Shown: positions 44,266-52,833 of the stretch, in pieces
How positions within the stretch are numbered: the stretch's first letter is position 1
Layout: the number at the start of each line of letters is the position of its first letter
Assembly (NCBI GenBank): GCA_963819735.1
Contig: CAWFXC010000001.1
Location: 1,364,001 to 1,428,000, forward strand
Length of the DNA stretch: 64,000 nucleotides
DNA from: CAWFXC01 sp963819735
Lineage (GTDB): Bacteria > Actinomycetota > Acidimicrobiia > IMCC26256 > DASPTH01
Direction: 5' to 3'
Notes under the pieces: model-generated
The model's input: the letters and a program-made list of their open reading frames with translations, nothing else
What the model was told of the DNA's origin: nothing
Database searches by the model: none
Made by a program: the position numbers and the translations under genes

Positions 44266-44753
44266 TGCCGGAATCCGTCCTCACCATTCTCAAGTTCTGC
44301 TTTCTCGCCCTCCTCTACCTCTTCCTCTTCCGGGTGGTGCGAGTGGTGGTCAAGGAGATGAAGGCCCCCGCGCCCATCCCCCAGCAACCGGCCATGGCTG
44401 CCGCCGCTCCGGCTCCGGCGGCCGCGGCCGCCCGCCCGGCCAAGGCCTCCCGCGGTCGCGGCCCGGGGCACCTCCGCATCCTCGAACCGGAATCCCGGCA
44501 GGGCGAGTCATACGCACTGGCCGACGAGCTCACCGTCGGGCGCGGTGGGGGGTGCGGGATCGTCCTCGCCGACGACTCGTTCGTGTCGACGGTGCACGCC
44601 CGGGTCTTCCGGCGCGACGGCGACTTCTTCGTCGAGGACCTCGGGTCGCGCAACGGCACCCTGCTCAACGGGGAACCCCTCGCCCACGCGACGCCGCTGC
44701 GTCGCGGCGACCACGTGCAGTTCGGCCGCACCGTCGCCGAGGCCGTGCGGTGA
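44265..44753 (+). CDS. fhaB: FhaB/FipA-like membrane FHA protein
   Basis: The product is a 162-residue protein anchored by one N-terminal membrane helix (about residues 5-28, LTILKFCFLALLYLFLFRVV). An Ala/Pro-rich linker follows, then a C-terminal FHA domain (about 70-162) with LTVGRGGGCGIVL, STVHAR and GSRNGTLLNGEPL. In mycobacteria FhaB (FipA) links FtsZ/FtsQ to kinase signalling during division. It starts with GTG overlapping the fhaA stop. The next gene, pstP, starts 10 bases downstream. Confidence 0.92.
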   Translation: MPESVLTILKFCFLALLYLFLFRVVRVVVKEMKAPAPIPQQPAMAAAAPAPAAAAARPAKASRGRGPGHLRILEPESRQGESYALADELTVGRGGGCGIVLADDSFVSTVHARVFRRDGDFFVEDLGSRNGTLLNGEPLAHATPLRRGDHVQFGRTVAEAVR

Positions 44754-44763
44754 AACCCGACTG

Positions 44764-46011
44764 ATGCGACTGGTCATGGGGGCCGCCACCGACGTCGGCC
44801 GCGTGCGAGAAGGCAACGAGGACGCCTACCTCGTCGACGATTCGATGGGTCTCGTCGCGGTCGCCGACGGCATGGGCGGCCATCGCGCCGGCGAGGTCGC
44901 GAGCGCGACCGCGCTCGAGGCCCTGCGCGCCGCGATCACCGCGGGGCGCCCGATCCGCGAGGCGATCGAGGACGCGAACGACGCGGTGCACGGCAAGTCG
45001 CTCACCGACCCGAACCTGCGCGGGATGGGCACGACCCTCACCGCGGGAACGCTGACGCCCGACGGCACGCTGCTCGTCGGGCACGTCGGCGACTCGCGCG
45101 CGTACCTGTTGCACGACGGCGAGTTGCGTCAGCTCACCGTCGACCACAGTCTCGTCGAGGAGCTCGTCCGCGACGGCCGGCTCACGGCCGACGAAGCCGC
45201 GGTGCATCCGCAGCGGTCGATCATCACGCGCGCGCTCGGGGTCGACGAGTCGGTCGAGGTCGACCTCTACCCGCTGGAGCTCGAGCCCGGCGACCGTCTG
45301 CTGTTCTGCTCCGACGGCCTCACCGGGATGGTCCAGCCCGAGCTCATCGGCGCCGAGCTCCGGCGCGAGGACGATCCCGCCCGCGCCGCGGCCGACCTCG
45401 TCGACATCGCCAACGCCGCCGGCGGCGAAGACAACATCACCGTCGTCATCGTCGCCGTCGTCGACGACCTGCCGGAGGCCCTGGCGGAGGCCGAGGCGGG
45501 CGCGGCGGTAGAGACTTCCCCGCCCGCCGACGCCATCGAGGCCACCGTCGTCGACGACGAACCGACGCTGGGCGATCCCCAACCACCGGCAGGCAAAGGT
45601 CGACGCATCGGGCGGATCGCGGTGTGGGTGCTGCCCATCGTGATCGTGATCGGCATCGCGGTCGCAGCAGTCGGCTGGTACGCGCGCCACAGCTACTACG
45701 TGGGCATCGACCAGGGCCACGTGACCGTCTACAAGGGCGTGCCCGGCGGACTGGTTGGCTGGAACCCGACGATCGAGCAACGCACCACCCTGCGTACGAA
45801 CCGGCTCCGCCCCGCCGATCTCGTTGCCGTGCGCGCCAACAAGCACTTCTCCTCGCGCGCCGACGCCGCGGCCTTCGTCGCCCGCATCCGCGGCCACGCC
45901 CCGGCGACCACCACCACGACCACGCCCACCACCACGACACTCCCCGGCACGCCGACCACGACGACTCCCCCGACCACCGCGCCCCCGACCACCCGCACGG
46001 TGGGCCCATGA
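44764..46011 (+). CDS. pstP: PP2C-family Ser/Thr phosphatase (PstP)
   Basis: The product is a 415-residue membrane phosphatase opposing PknB. The cytosolic PP2C domain (about 1-235) has GRVREGNEDAYL, VADGMGGHRAGE, GHVGDSRAYLL, LLFCSDGLTGMV and GGEDNITVV, which supply the metal-binding acidic residues. A membrane helix is at about 286-308 (WVLPIVIVIGIAVAAVGWYA). A short extracytoplasmic domain follows and then a Thr/Pro-rich tail. The extracytoplasmic domain (YYVGIDQGHVTVYKGVPGG) is the one found in other actinobacterial PstP proteins. It overlaps rodA by 4 bases (ATGA). Confidence 0.93.
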   Translation: MRLVMGAATDVGRVREGNEDAYLVDDSMGLVAVADGMGGHRAGEVASATALEALRAAITAGRPIREAIEDANDAVHGKSLTDPNLRGMGTTLTAGTLTPDGTLLVGHVGDSRAYLLHDGELRQLTVDHSLVEELVRDGRLTADEAAVHPQRSIITRALGVDESVEVDLYPLELEPGDRLLFCSDGLTGMVQPELIGAELRREDDPARAAADLVDIANAAGGEDNITVVIVAVVDDLPEALAEAEAGAAVETSPPADAIEATVVDDEPTLGDPQPPAGKGRRIGRIAVWVLPIVIVIGIAVAAVGWYARHSYYVGIDQGHVTVYKGVPGGLVGWNPTIEQRTTLRTNRLRPADLVAVRANKHFSSRADAAAFVARIRGHAPATTTTTTPTTTTLPGTPTTTTPPTTAPPTTRTVGP

Positions 46012-47372
46012 GGTCTCCGGTCGCCCGGCGGCGGCGCGGGCAGGAGCTCGGCCTCGGGCTCATGGCGGTCATCGTCACCGGCGCCGGCTACGTGCTGCTG
46101 GAACTCGCCAACCGCCCCGACATCCCCGCCGACCTCTGGGTGTTCCTCGCCGCGGTGCTCGGCCTCTACGTGATCGCGCACCTCGCGGTGCGGCGGTTCG
46201 CGCCGCGCGCCGACCCCACGCTGCTGCCGATCGTCGCGCTCCTCAACGGGATCGGGTTCGTCACCATCTCCCGCCTCGACCGCGATCTCGCGCGCGCGCA
46301 GGCCATCTGGACCGCGGTCGGAGTGGCGGCGTTCGTCATCGTGCTCATCGTGGTGCGCCACGTCCGCACCCTCGAGCGCTACAAGTACACGTTCCTGCTG
46401 CTCGGCATCGGCGCGCTCTTGTTGCCACTCATCCCGGTCGTCGGCGAGGAGATCAACGGCGCTCGGCTCTGGGTGCGGATCGGCCCGATCAACTTCCAAC
46501 CGGGTGAAGCGGCGAAGGTCCTGCTCGTCATCTTCTTCGCCGCGTACCTCGTCGAGAAGCGCGAACTGCTCTCCGCGGGCACGCGCCGGATCGGTCGGCT
46601 CATGTTGCCCGAGCCGAAGCATCTCGGGCCGCTCCTCCTCGCGTGGAGCTTCTCGATTCTGGTGATGGTGCGCCAGAAAGACCTCGGGTCGTCACTGCTC
46701 TTCTTCGCGGTGTTCGCGGCGATGCTCTACATCGCGACCGAGCGCGCGTCGTACCTCATCGTCGCCCTCGGCATGTTCCTCGCCGGGGCCTACGTCGCGT
46801 ACCAACTCTTCGCCCACGTGACCGAGCGCGTGTCCTCCTGGATCGACCCGTGGTCGCACGCGCAGACCACCGGGTTCCAGCTGGTGCAGTCGCTGTTCGC
46901 GCTCGGATCCGGCGGGTTCGCCGGTACGGGTCTGGGTCTCGGCAGCCCGCAGAAGATCCCCAACGCGTCGACCGACTTCGTGATGTCGGCCATCGGCGAG
47001 GAGCTCGGGCTGATCGGCACCGTCGCCATCTGCATCCTGTTCCTCCTGTTCATCGGCAGCGGGTTCCGCATCGCAACCCAGGCCGACCGCCCGTTCTCCA
47101 AGTTGTTCGCGGCCGGGCTCACCACGATCATCGGTGTGCAGACGTTCGTGATCGTGGGCGGAGTGATCCGAGTCATCCCCCTCACCGGAGTCACGTTGCC
47201 GTTCATCTCGTACGGCGGGTCGTCGTTGATCGCCAACTTCGTCATCGTGGCGTTGTTACTCCGCATCTCCGACGAGACGGTCGAGCGGGCCGAGGCGCCG
47301 GGTGCGCTGGCGACCGCGCGCACCGAGATCGGTGGTGAGGGCGCGGGTGCGGTCCCACCCGCTCGCCGATGA
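46008..47372 (+). CDS. rodA: SEDS-family peptidoglycan glycosyltransferase (FtsW/RodA type)
   Basis: The product is a 454-residue polytopic membrane protein that polymerises peptidoglycan strands from lipid II together with a class B PBP. The SEDS signatures are seen: GARLWVRIGPINFQPGEAAKVLLVIFFAAYL, KDLGSSLLFFAVFAAMLYIA (with the catalytic Asp), GGFAGTGLGLGSPQKIPNASTDFVMSAIGEELG, and GVTLPFISYGGSSLIANF. About 12 membrane helices are present. The Arg-rich N-terminus (RSPVARRRRGQELG) precedes the first helix. Overlaps of 4 bases at both ends couple it to pstP and pbpA; its partner is the adjacent PbpA. Confidence 0.93.
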   Translation: MRSPVARRRRGQELGLGLMAVIVTGAGYVLLELANRPDIPADLWVFLAAVLGLYVIAHLAVRRFAPRADPTLLPIVALLNGIGFVTISRLDRDLARAQAIWTAVGVAAFVIVLIVVRHVRTLERYKYTFLLLGIGALLLPLIPVVGEEINGARLWVRIGPINFQPGEAAKVLLVIFFAAYLVEKRELLSAGTRRIGRLMLPEPKHLGPLLLAWSFSILVMVRQKDLGSSLLFFAVFAAMLYIATERASYLIVALGMFLAGAYVAYQLFAHVTERVSSWIDPWSHAQTTGFQLVQSLFALGSGGFAGTGLGLGSPQKIPNASTDFVMSAIGEELGLIGTVAICILFLLFIGSGFRIATQADRPFSKLFAAGLTTIIGVQTFVIVGGVIRVIPLTGVTLPFISYGGSSLIANFVIVALLLRISDETVERAEAPGALATARTEIGGEGAGAVPPARR

Positions 47373-48820
47373 ATCGACCCATCCGCCGGGTCGGCTACGC
47401 GATCACGGTGTTGATCCTCTTGCTCGTCGCGCAGCTCACGTACCTCCAGGTCGTCGACGCCAATCACCTCGCCCACGACCCCCGCAACGTGCGCGGCGCA
47501 TTGCGCGAGTACAACCGGGCACGAGGTGAGATCCTCACCGCCGACGGCGGTCTCGTCGCGCGCTCGCTTCCCAGCACCGGCGACTTCAAATACCTGCGCG
47601 TCTATCCGACGGGCACGTTGTTCGCGCAGGTGAGCGGGTTCCAGTCGTTCGTCGGCTTGGTCGGCAACACCGGCGTGGAGCAGTCCTACGACAAGGTGCT
47701 CACCGGTCAGGACTCCAACCTGTTCAGTCTCGGCAACCTGCTCAGCGGCAAGGCCGACACGAACAACGTCGTGCTCTCCCTCACGCAGTCGGCGCAGACC
47801 ACCGCACGCGACGCACTCGGCAATGAGCCCGGCTCGGTCGTGGCCCTCGACATCAAAACCGGCGCGGTGCTCGCGATGTACTCCAACCCGAGTTACAACC
47901 CCAACGGCCTCTCCGTGCACAACTCGCAGTTCGTGCAGAACGTCTACAACGACATCACCCGCAAGCCCGACGAACCGCTGAAGGCTCGTGCGTACACCGA
48001 GCGCTACCCGCCGGGCTCGACGTTCAAGGTCGTCACCACGAAGTCCGCGCTCGACACCGGGCTCGCCACCCCCGACACCGAGTTCGACTCGAGCAACGGC
48101 TTCGAGATCCCCGGGACCAACACGACGCTGCAGAACTTCGGGGGCGAGACGTGCGGCGGCACCCTCACCCAGTCCCTGATCGACTCGTGCAACGCGACGT
48201 TCGCGCAGCTCGGCTACCAGCTGAACACCGCGTTCCCGCCGCAGATGGAGCAGTGCGGCATCAACCGGCAGCCGCCGATCGATCTCAGCCCCTCCGCGGT
48301 CACCAGCGTCGGGCCGACGGAGACCGCCGATCGCGCCCGGTTCGCGCTCGCCGGCATAGGTCAGGGCGACGTGTTCACGTCACCGCTCCAGATGGCTCTC
48401 GTCGCGGCGGGCATCGCGAACGGCGGCGTCATCATGCAGCCACACGTGGTCAAGGAGATCCAGAGCGCCGATGGTGCCCACGTGAAAACCATCGAGCCCC
48501 AACCGTGGACCACGTGCATGACCCCCGAGACCGCGGCCAAGCTCACCGCGATGATGGTCGACGTCGTCGATCAGGGCACCGGCACCGCGGCCCAGATCGA
48601 CGGCGTCCAGGTCGCGGGCAAGACGGGCACCGCGCAGACCACGCCGGGCGAGGCGCCGCACGCGTGGTTCATCGCCTTCGCACCCGCGCTGCAACCGCGT
48701 TACGCGGTTGCGGTGATCGTCGAGCACGGCGGGAGCTTGGCGAACGAGGCCACGGGAGGCGCGGTCGCCGCGCCCATCGCCAAGGATGTGCTCCAGAACC
48801 TGCTGTCCACCAACCCATAG
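47369..48820 (+). CDS. pbpA: Class B penicillin-binding protein (PbpA)
   Basis: The product is a 483-residue transpeptidase with one N-terminal membrane helix (about 8-28). The pedestal domain has RNVRGALREYNRARGEIL. The penicillin-binding domain carries the catalytic motifs SxxK (S217-T-F-K220 in YPPGSTFK), SxN (S273-C-N275) and KTG (K418-T-G420). This matches actinobacterial PbpA, which cross-links peptidoglycan at septum or tip together with the SEDS protein encoded upstream. It is coupled to rodA by an ATGA overlap. The stop is 12 bases before pknB. Confidence 0.95.
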   Translation: MNRPIRRVGYAITVLILLLVAQLTYLQVVDANHLAHDPRNVRGALREYNRARGEILTADGGLVARSLPSTGDFKYLRVYPTGTLFAQVSGFQSFVGLVGNTGVEQSYDKVLTGQDSNLFSLGNLLSGKADTNNVVLSLTQSAQTTARDALGNEPGSVVALDIKTGAVLAMYSNPSYNPNGLSVHNSQFVQNVYNDITRKPDEPLKARAYTERYPPGSTFKVVTTKSALDTGLATPDTEFDSSNGFEIPGTNTTLQNFGGETCGGTLTQSLIDSCNATFAQLGYQLNTAFPPQMEQCGINRQPPIDLSPSAVTSVGPTETADRARFALAGIGQGDVFTSPLQMALVAAGIANGGVIMQPHVVKEIQSADGAHVKTIEPQPWTTCMTPETAAKLTAMMVDVVDQGTGTAAQIDGVQVAGKTGTAQTTPGEAPHAWFIAFAPALQPRYAVAVIVEHGGSLANEATGGAVAAPIAKDVLQNLLSTNP

Positions 48821-48832
48821 ATTGCTCTGACC

Positions 48833-50710
48833 ATGCCGCCGGACACCCGTGTTTTCGCCAACCGATACGAGCTCGGCGACGAGATCGGTCGGGGCGGCAT
48901 GGCCGACGTCTACCTCGCACACGACCGGCTCCTGGATCGATGGGTCGCGGTCAAGGTGTTGCTGCCTGCGATCGCGACCGACCCGGTCAGCATCGAGCGC
49001 TTCCGGCGGGAGGCGCAGGCCGCGGCATCGCTGAACCACCCGAACATCGTCGCGGTGTACGACTGGGGCGAGGAGGACGACACCGCCTTCATCGTCATGG
49101 AGTACGTGCAGGGCCAGACCCTGCGCGATGTGATCCACACCTACGGCCGGCTCTCCCCGAACGAGGGCGCGCGCATCGCGATCGAGATCGCCGACGCGCT
49201 GGCGTTCGCGCACCGCAACGGCGTCGTGCACCGCGACGTGAAGCCCGGCAACGTGCTCATCACTCCCGACGGCCAGGTGAAGGTCACCGACTTCGGGATC
49301 GCGCGCGCCGACGACGGCGACGGGCTCACCAAGACCGGATCCGTGCTCGGCACCGCCACATACTTCTCACCGGAACAGGCCCAGGGCTTCGCGCTCGACG
49401 GCCGCTCCGACGTCTACGCACTGGGCGTCGTGCTCTACGAGATGATCACCGGCACCCCGCCGTTCGTCGCCGCCAACCCGGTGTCGGTCGCCTACAAGCA
49501 CGTACGCGAAGAACCGTTCGCGCCGTCGACCGTCGTGCCGTCGATCCCGGGCGCGATGGACCGCATCGTGCTCACCGCGATGGCGAAGGACGTCACGCGT
49601 CGGTACCAGTCGGCCGACGACCTCCGCATCGATCTCCAACGGTTCGAGCGCGGCCGGCCGCTCGTCGGTGGTCCGGTCACCGCCATCCCCACCGAGATCC
49701 CCGCCGCCGCCGCGACGGTTGTCGCCGCCCCGGTCGACGCAGGCCGGCGCGCGCAACCGCCACCGGTGTACGCGGAACCGGCGCCGGTCAAGCGGAAGCG
49801 GAGCTGGGGCCCGGTCGTCGCCGTCGGCATCGCCTTCGCACTGCTCATCGCCCTGATCGTCGTGCTCCTCGTCCAGTCCGACATCGGCGGAGGCGGCAAC
49901 GGCACCCCCACCGCCGACGTCCCCAGCGTGGTCGGCCTCCCGTTCGGGCAGGTCAACGCGGCGTTGCAGAAGATCGGCTTCAAGGTGGCGCGCACCGACC
50001 AGGACGCGCCCGACCAACCCGCCGAACAGGTGCTGGGTCAGCACCCCGAGGCCGGTCGCAAGTTCCCCAAGGGCGCCACCGTCACGCTCGACGTGAGCAG
50101 TGCGACGATCACCATTCCCGACATCAAGGGCCAGACGAAGGAGGCGGCGCAGGCCACGTTGGCCAAGTCGAATCTCACCGCCAACTTCGTCGAGGCCGAC
50201 AGCGACCAACCGCCGGGCACCGCGCTCGGCACCTACCCGGCGGCGGGCAGCAAGGTGGCCAAGCCGGCACCGGGCGCGCCCCGTGCCGCGGTCGCGGTCG
50301 CCGTCGCCCGTGAGCCCGTCATCGCGGTACCCGACGTGACCAGCCTCGCGCCGTTCCCCGCGGTGAACGCCCTGAGCCAGGCCGGCTTCCAGGTGACGGC
50401 GGTGTACCAGTCGAGCGACAGCGTGGCCAAGGGGTCAGTGATCGGCACCGATCCCCCGGCGGGAACCCAGTTGAAGAACGGCAGCCCCGTCAACCTGCTC
50501 ATCTCGACGGGAACCGCGGGAGTCGACGTCCCGAACGTCGTCGGCCAGACCAAGGCCGCGGCCGAAGCGGCACTGACCGGCGCCGGGTTCGGGGTGACCG
50601 AGACCATCGTGAACGGCGGCCCCACCCAGACCGGCCTGGTCATCTCGCAATCGCCGTCGTCGGGTCAGGCCCCCAAGGGTTCGGCGGTGGCGATCACGAT
50701 CGGGCAGTGA
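48833..50710 (+). CDS. pknB: Ser/Thr protein kinase with PASTA repeats (PknB)
   Basis: The product is a 625-residue membrane kinase that senses cell-wall fragments and regulates growth and division. The kinase domain (about 11-275) has the glycine loop GRGGMADV (19-26), catalytic Lys41, HRDVKPGN (133-140) and DFG (153-155), with activation-loop threonines in LTKTGSVLGTATY. A membrane helix is at about 326-347. Four extracytoplasmic PASTA domains follow (starting near 361, 424, 495 and 561), as in mycobacterial PknB. Its neighbour pknA of other actinobacteria is missing. The stop overlaps the mutY GTG start. Confidence 0.95.
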   Translation: MPPDTRVFANRYELGDEIGRGGMADVYLAHDRLLDRWVAVKVLLPAIATDPVSIERFRREAQAAASLNHPNIVAVYDWGEEDDTAFIVMEYVQGQTLRDVIHTYGRLSPNEGARIAIEIADALAFAHRNGVVHRDVKPGNVLITPDGQVKVTDFGIARADDGDGLTKTGSVLGTATYFSPEQAQGFALDGRSDVYALGVVLYEMITGTPPFVAANPVSVAYKHVREEPFAPSTVVPSIPGAMDRIVLTAMAKDVTRRYQSADDLRIDLQRFERGRPLVGGPVTAIPTEIPAAAATVVAAPVDAGRRAQPPPVYAEPAPVKRKRSWGPVVAVGIAFALLIALIVVLLVQSDIGGGGNGTPTADVPSVVGLPFGQVNAALQKIGFKVARTDQDAPDQPAEQVLGQHPEAGRKFPKGATVTLDVSSATITIPDIKGQTKEAAQATLAKSNLTANFVEADSDQPPGTALGTYPAAGSKVAKPAPGAPRAAVAVAVAREPVIAVPDVTSLAPFPAVNALSQAGFQVTAVYQSSDSVAKGSVIGTDPPAGTQLKNGSPVNLLISTGTAGVDVPNVVGQTKAAAEAALTGAGFGVTETIVNGGPTQTGLVISQSPSSGQAPKGSAVAITIGQ

Positions 50711-51474
50711 GCCTCGGCTCCTGGTACCAGGAGCACGGACGCCACGATCTCCCGTGGCGCGCGACCCGTGACCCCTGGGCGGTGCTCGTGTCGGAGGTCA
50801 TGCTCCACCAGACGCAGGTGCCGCGGGTCGCGGCGGTCTATGACGACTTCCTCGCCCGGTTCCCCACGCCGGACGCCATGGCCACGGTGCGGGCGGGGGC
50901 GGTGATCGAGGCGTGGGGCCGACTCGGCTATCCCCGCCGGGCCCGATGGTTGTGGGATGCCGCGGTGCAGATCCACGAGCACGGATGGCCCGCCGACCTC
51001 ACCGACCTACCCGGCGTGGGCCGTTACACCGCCGCCGCGGTGGCCGCCCAGACCGTGGACGCCGACGTTCCCGCCATCGAGGTGAACATCCGCCGGGTCG
51101 TGGAACGGGTCGCGGGTCGCCGATTGACGGTCGGCGAGGCGGAGACCACCATGATCCGGCTGGGCCGACCGTTACGCGGGCGCGACCGCCTGCTCGCGCT
51201 GATGGACGTCGGCGCGCTGCTCTGCCGGCCCTACGATCCGCGGTGCACCCAGTGCCCGCTCCGGCGTCGCTGCGCGACGAGAGGACCGCTCACGGAGGAG
51301 ACCCGTGCCCGCCAGGCGCCCTTCGCCGGCAGCTTCCGGCAGCGCCGCGGCACGGTGATGGCCCGGCTCCGCGACGGCCCGGCCCCCGCCGGCGAGCTCG
51401 ACCCCGAGGCGCTGGCATCCCTCGTCGGCGACGGGCTCGCAGTGGTGTCCCGGGGAAACGCGCGTCTCCCCTGA
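50707..51474 (+). CDS. mutY: MutY-type A/G-specific adenine glycosylase, short form with altered active site
   Basis: The product is a 255-residue HhH-GPD DNA glycosylase, probably removing adenine mispaired with 8-oxoguanine. The N-terminus matches MutY (HDLPWRATRDPWAVLVSEVMLHQTQV, with Glu30). The helix-hairpin-helix is LPGVGRYTAAA (101-111). The iron-sulfur loop is C173-x6-C180-x2-C183-x5-C189. The position of the catalytic Asp in PxxD-x-N-x-x-R is Glu125 here (VPAIEVNIRRV), a rare change. The C-terminal NUDIX-like 8-oxoG-recognition domain is absent. GTG start overlapping the pknB stop makes it the last gene of the operon. It could instead be a specialised relative. Confidence 0.82.
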   Translation: MSLGSWYQEHGRHDLPWRATRDPWAVLVSEVMLHQTQVPRVAAVYDDFLARFPTPDAMATVRAGAVIEAWGRLGYPRRARWLWDAAVQIHEHGWPADLTDLPGVGRYTAAAVAAQTVDADVPAIEVNIRRVVERVAGRRLTVGEAETTMIRLGRPLRGRDRLLALMDVGALLCRPYDPRCTQCPLRRRCATRGPLTEETRARQAPFAGSFRQRRGTVMARLRDGPAPAGELDPEALASLVGDGLAVVSRGNARLP

Positions 51475-51502
51475 CGGCGGGGGCGTCTCCCTGAGCGGCC
51501 GG

Positions 51503-52090
51503 TCAGACGCGGGCCGCGTCGAGGAAGTTCGCCAACAGCGAATGCCCGGACTCGGTCAGGATCGATTCGGGATGGAACTGCACGCCTTCGATCGGCAGCT
51601 CGCGGTGGCGCAGGCCCATGACCAGGCCGTCTTCCGATTCGGCCGTGACCTCGAGCACATCGGGCACGGTGTCGCGCGCCACTACCAGCGAGTGGTACCG
51701 GGTGGCGACGAACGGGTCGGGAAGGCCGCGGAACACTCCCCGACCGTCGTGGGTGATCTGCGAGGTCTTCCCGTGCATCACGTGCGGAGCCCTCACGACC
51801 TCACCGCCGAAGATCTGACCGATGCACTGGTGCCCGAAGCACACCCCGAGGACCGGCACGCCGGCTTCGCCGAACACCCGGATCGCGTCACTCGACACGC
51901 CGACGTCGGCGGGATCGTCCGGGCTCCCCGGGCCCGGCGAGATGAGCACCGCGTCGGGTTCCAGGGCCTGCAGGTCGGCGAGATCGACCGCGTCGTTGCG
52001 GTGAACCACCGGTTCGGCGCCGAGTTCACCGAGGTACTGCACGAGGTTGTAGACGAACGAGTCGTAGTTGTCGATCACGAGCACTCTCAC
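51503..52090 (-). CDS. trpG: Anthranilate/aminodeoxychorismate synthase glutamine amidotransferase subunit
   Basis: The product is a 195-residue class I glutamine amidotransferase that gives ammonia to a chorismate-using partner (TrpE or PabB), for tryptophan or folate. Motifs are NYDSFVYNLVQYLGELGA, ISPGPGSPDD, the nucleophile loop GVCFGHQCIGQIFGG (C84) and the His/Glu pair QFHPESILT (H173, E175). The partner gene is not nearby. Its position next to crgA and the pkn cluster matches trpG/pabA of mycobacteria (Rv0013). GTG start, with TAGCGT upstream, suggests a leaderless message. It is divergent from crgA (58 bases). Confidence 0.92.
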   Translation of the reverse strand: MRVLVIDNYDSFVYNLVQYLGELGAEPVVHRNDAVDLADLQALEPDAVLISPGPGSPDDPADVGVSSDAIRVFGEAGVPVLGVCFGHQCIGQIFGGEVVRAPHVMHGKTSQITHDGRGVFRGLPDPFVATRYHSLVVARDTVPDVLEVTAESEDGLVMGLRHRELPIEGVQFHPESILTESGHSLLANFLDAARV

Positions 52091-52097
52091 CGCCCGA

Positions 52098-52103
52098 ACG
52101 CTA
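52098..52103 (-). promoter_or_regulatory. Candidate -10 element of trpG
   Basis: On the minus strand this reads TAGCGT, followed by 7 nt and then the GTG of trpG. It fits TANNNT, with no ribosome site between. Confidence 0.4.
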
Positions 52104-52136
52104 CCGGGCGGACCCATCACCACCCCGGGGATTGGG

Positions 52137-52142
52137 TATTCT
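52137..52142 (+). promoter_or_regulatory. Candidate -10 element of crgA
   Basis: TATTCT ends 6 nt before the crgA GTG at 52149. With the trpG -10 this makes a compact divergent leaderless promoter pair within 58 bases. Confidence 0.45.
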
Positions 52143-52148
52143 CCCGGC

Positions 52149-52409
52149 GTGCCGAAGTCGAAGGAGCAGCCGAAGAAGCCCGTGGCCCGCACCCGGCCCG
52201 GGCGCTACACGCCGCCGGCCCCCAAGAAGTCGGCTCCCAGCAAGCTCTGGGTACCCGTCACGATGTTCACCTGCCTGGTCCTCGGCGTGGTGGTGATCGC
52301 GGGGAACTACCTCGAGATCCTGCCCGGGGGCGAGGTGAGCAACAACTTCCTGCTGATCGGCCTCATCCTGCTGGTCATCGGGTTCGTGTTGTCGACGTTC
52401 CTGCGGTAG
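52149..52409 (+). CDS. crgA: Cell division protein CrgA
   Basis: The product is an 86-residue membrane protein. It has a basic Lys/Pro/Arg-rich cytoplasmic N-terminus (about 35 residues) and two membrane helices (about 36-55, VTMFTCLVLGVVVIAGNYL, and 64-83, NNFLLIGLILLVIGFVLSTF) joined by a short ILPGG loop, which fits CrgA. In mycobacteria and Streptomyces CrgA coordinates the divisome. It starts with GTG, matching the family length. Its place near trpG and the pkn-pbpA cluster is the same as in mycobacteria (Rv0011c). Confidence 0.9.
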   Translation: MPKSKEQPKKPVARTRPGRYTPPAPKKSAPSKLWVPVTMFTCLVLGVVVIAGNYLEILPGGEVSNNFLLIGLILLVIGFVLSTFLR

Positions 52410-52481
52410 TCCGTCGAAAATCGCTCGAGATCTGTCCGGTTTGGGGAGGAATGACCGGGATCAGAATCTCACCCGTGTAAC

Positions 52482-52502
52482 TTCACCACAGGTTTCTCCA
52501 CA
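52482..52502. other. Two degenerate DnaA-box-like sequences
   Basis: TTCACCACA (52482-52490) and TTCTCCACA (52494-52502) resemble the actinobacterial box TTGTCCACA; the second differs at one base and the first at two. They lie in the 117-base gap between convergent crgA and the small membrane protein gene, which is less GC-rich than its surroundings. They may instead belong to a hairpin (TTCTCC...GGAGAA) acting as terminator. Nothing else is seen in this gap. Confidence 0.25.
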
Positions 52503-52526
52503 GTCTGGGGAGAACTTTGCGCCCGG

Positions 52527-52775
52527 CTAGTCGATCGGGATCATGTCTTCCCGACAGTGCCGCGGCGCATCCGGATCGTCGCCCTGCGCCGCCGTCATCG
52601 TCACTTCGGCACCGCAGACGATGCACCGGAACCGGAGGTTGACCGGCTTGATGTCGTCGGGATCGGGCTCCTCGGGCGGCGCGATCTGGAACTTCTTCAG
52701 CATGGACGCGCCGATCACGTAGAGCGTGAGCGCGAGGGCGACTCCGATGATCACGCGGAGGATCGTTCCGGCCAT
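52527..52775 (-). CDS. Small membrane protein with zinc-ribbon-like end
   Basis: The product is 82 residues. One membrane helix lies at about residues 4-25 (ILRVIIGVALALTLYVIGASML). An acidic linker (EEPDPDD) follows, then a Cys-rich end with CIVCG and PRHCREDM, a possible metal-binding knuckle (C-x2-C...H-C). The family is not recognised, though similar proteins occur in acidimicrobial genomes. The ATG at 52775 is preferred over an upstream frame because the helix follows directly. It lies between crgA (convergent) and the thiolase gene (same strand, upstream). Confidence 0.65.
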   Translation of the reverse strand: MAGTILRVIIGVALALTLYVIGASMLKKFQIAPPEEPDPDDIKPVNLRFRCIVCGAEVTMTAAQGDDPDAPRHCREDMIPID

Positions 52776-52833
52776 GTCGTGATCGTCGCGCTCCGCCGCC
52801 ACCGATCGGGGATCAGGCCCCTGAACGGTCTGG

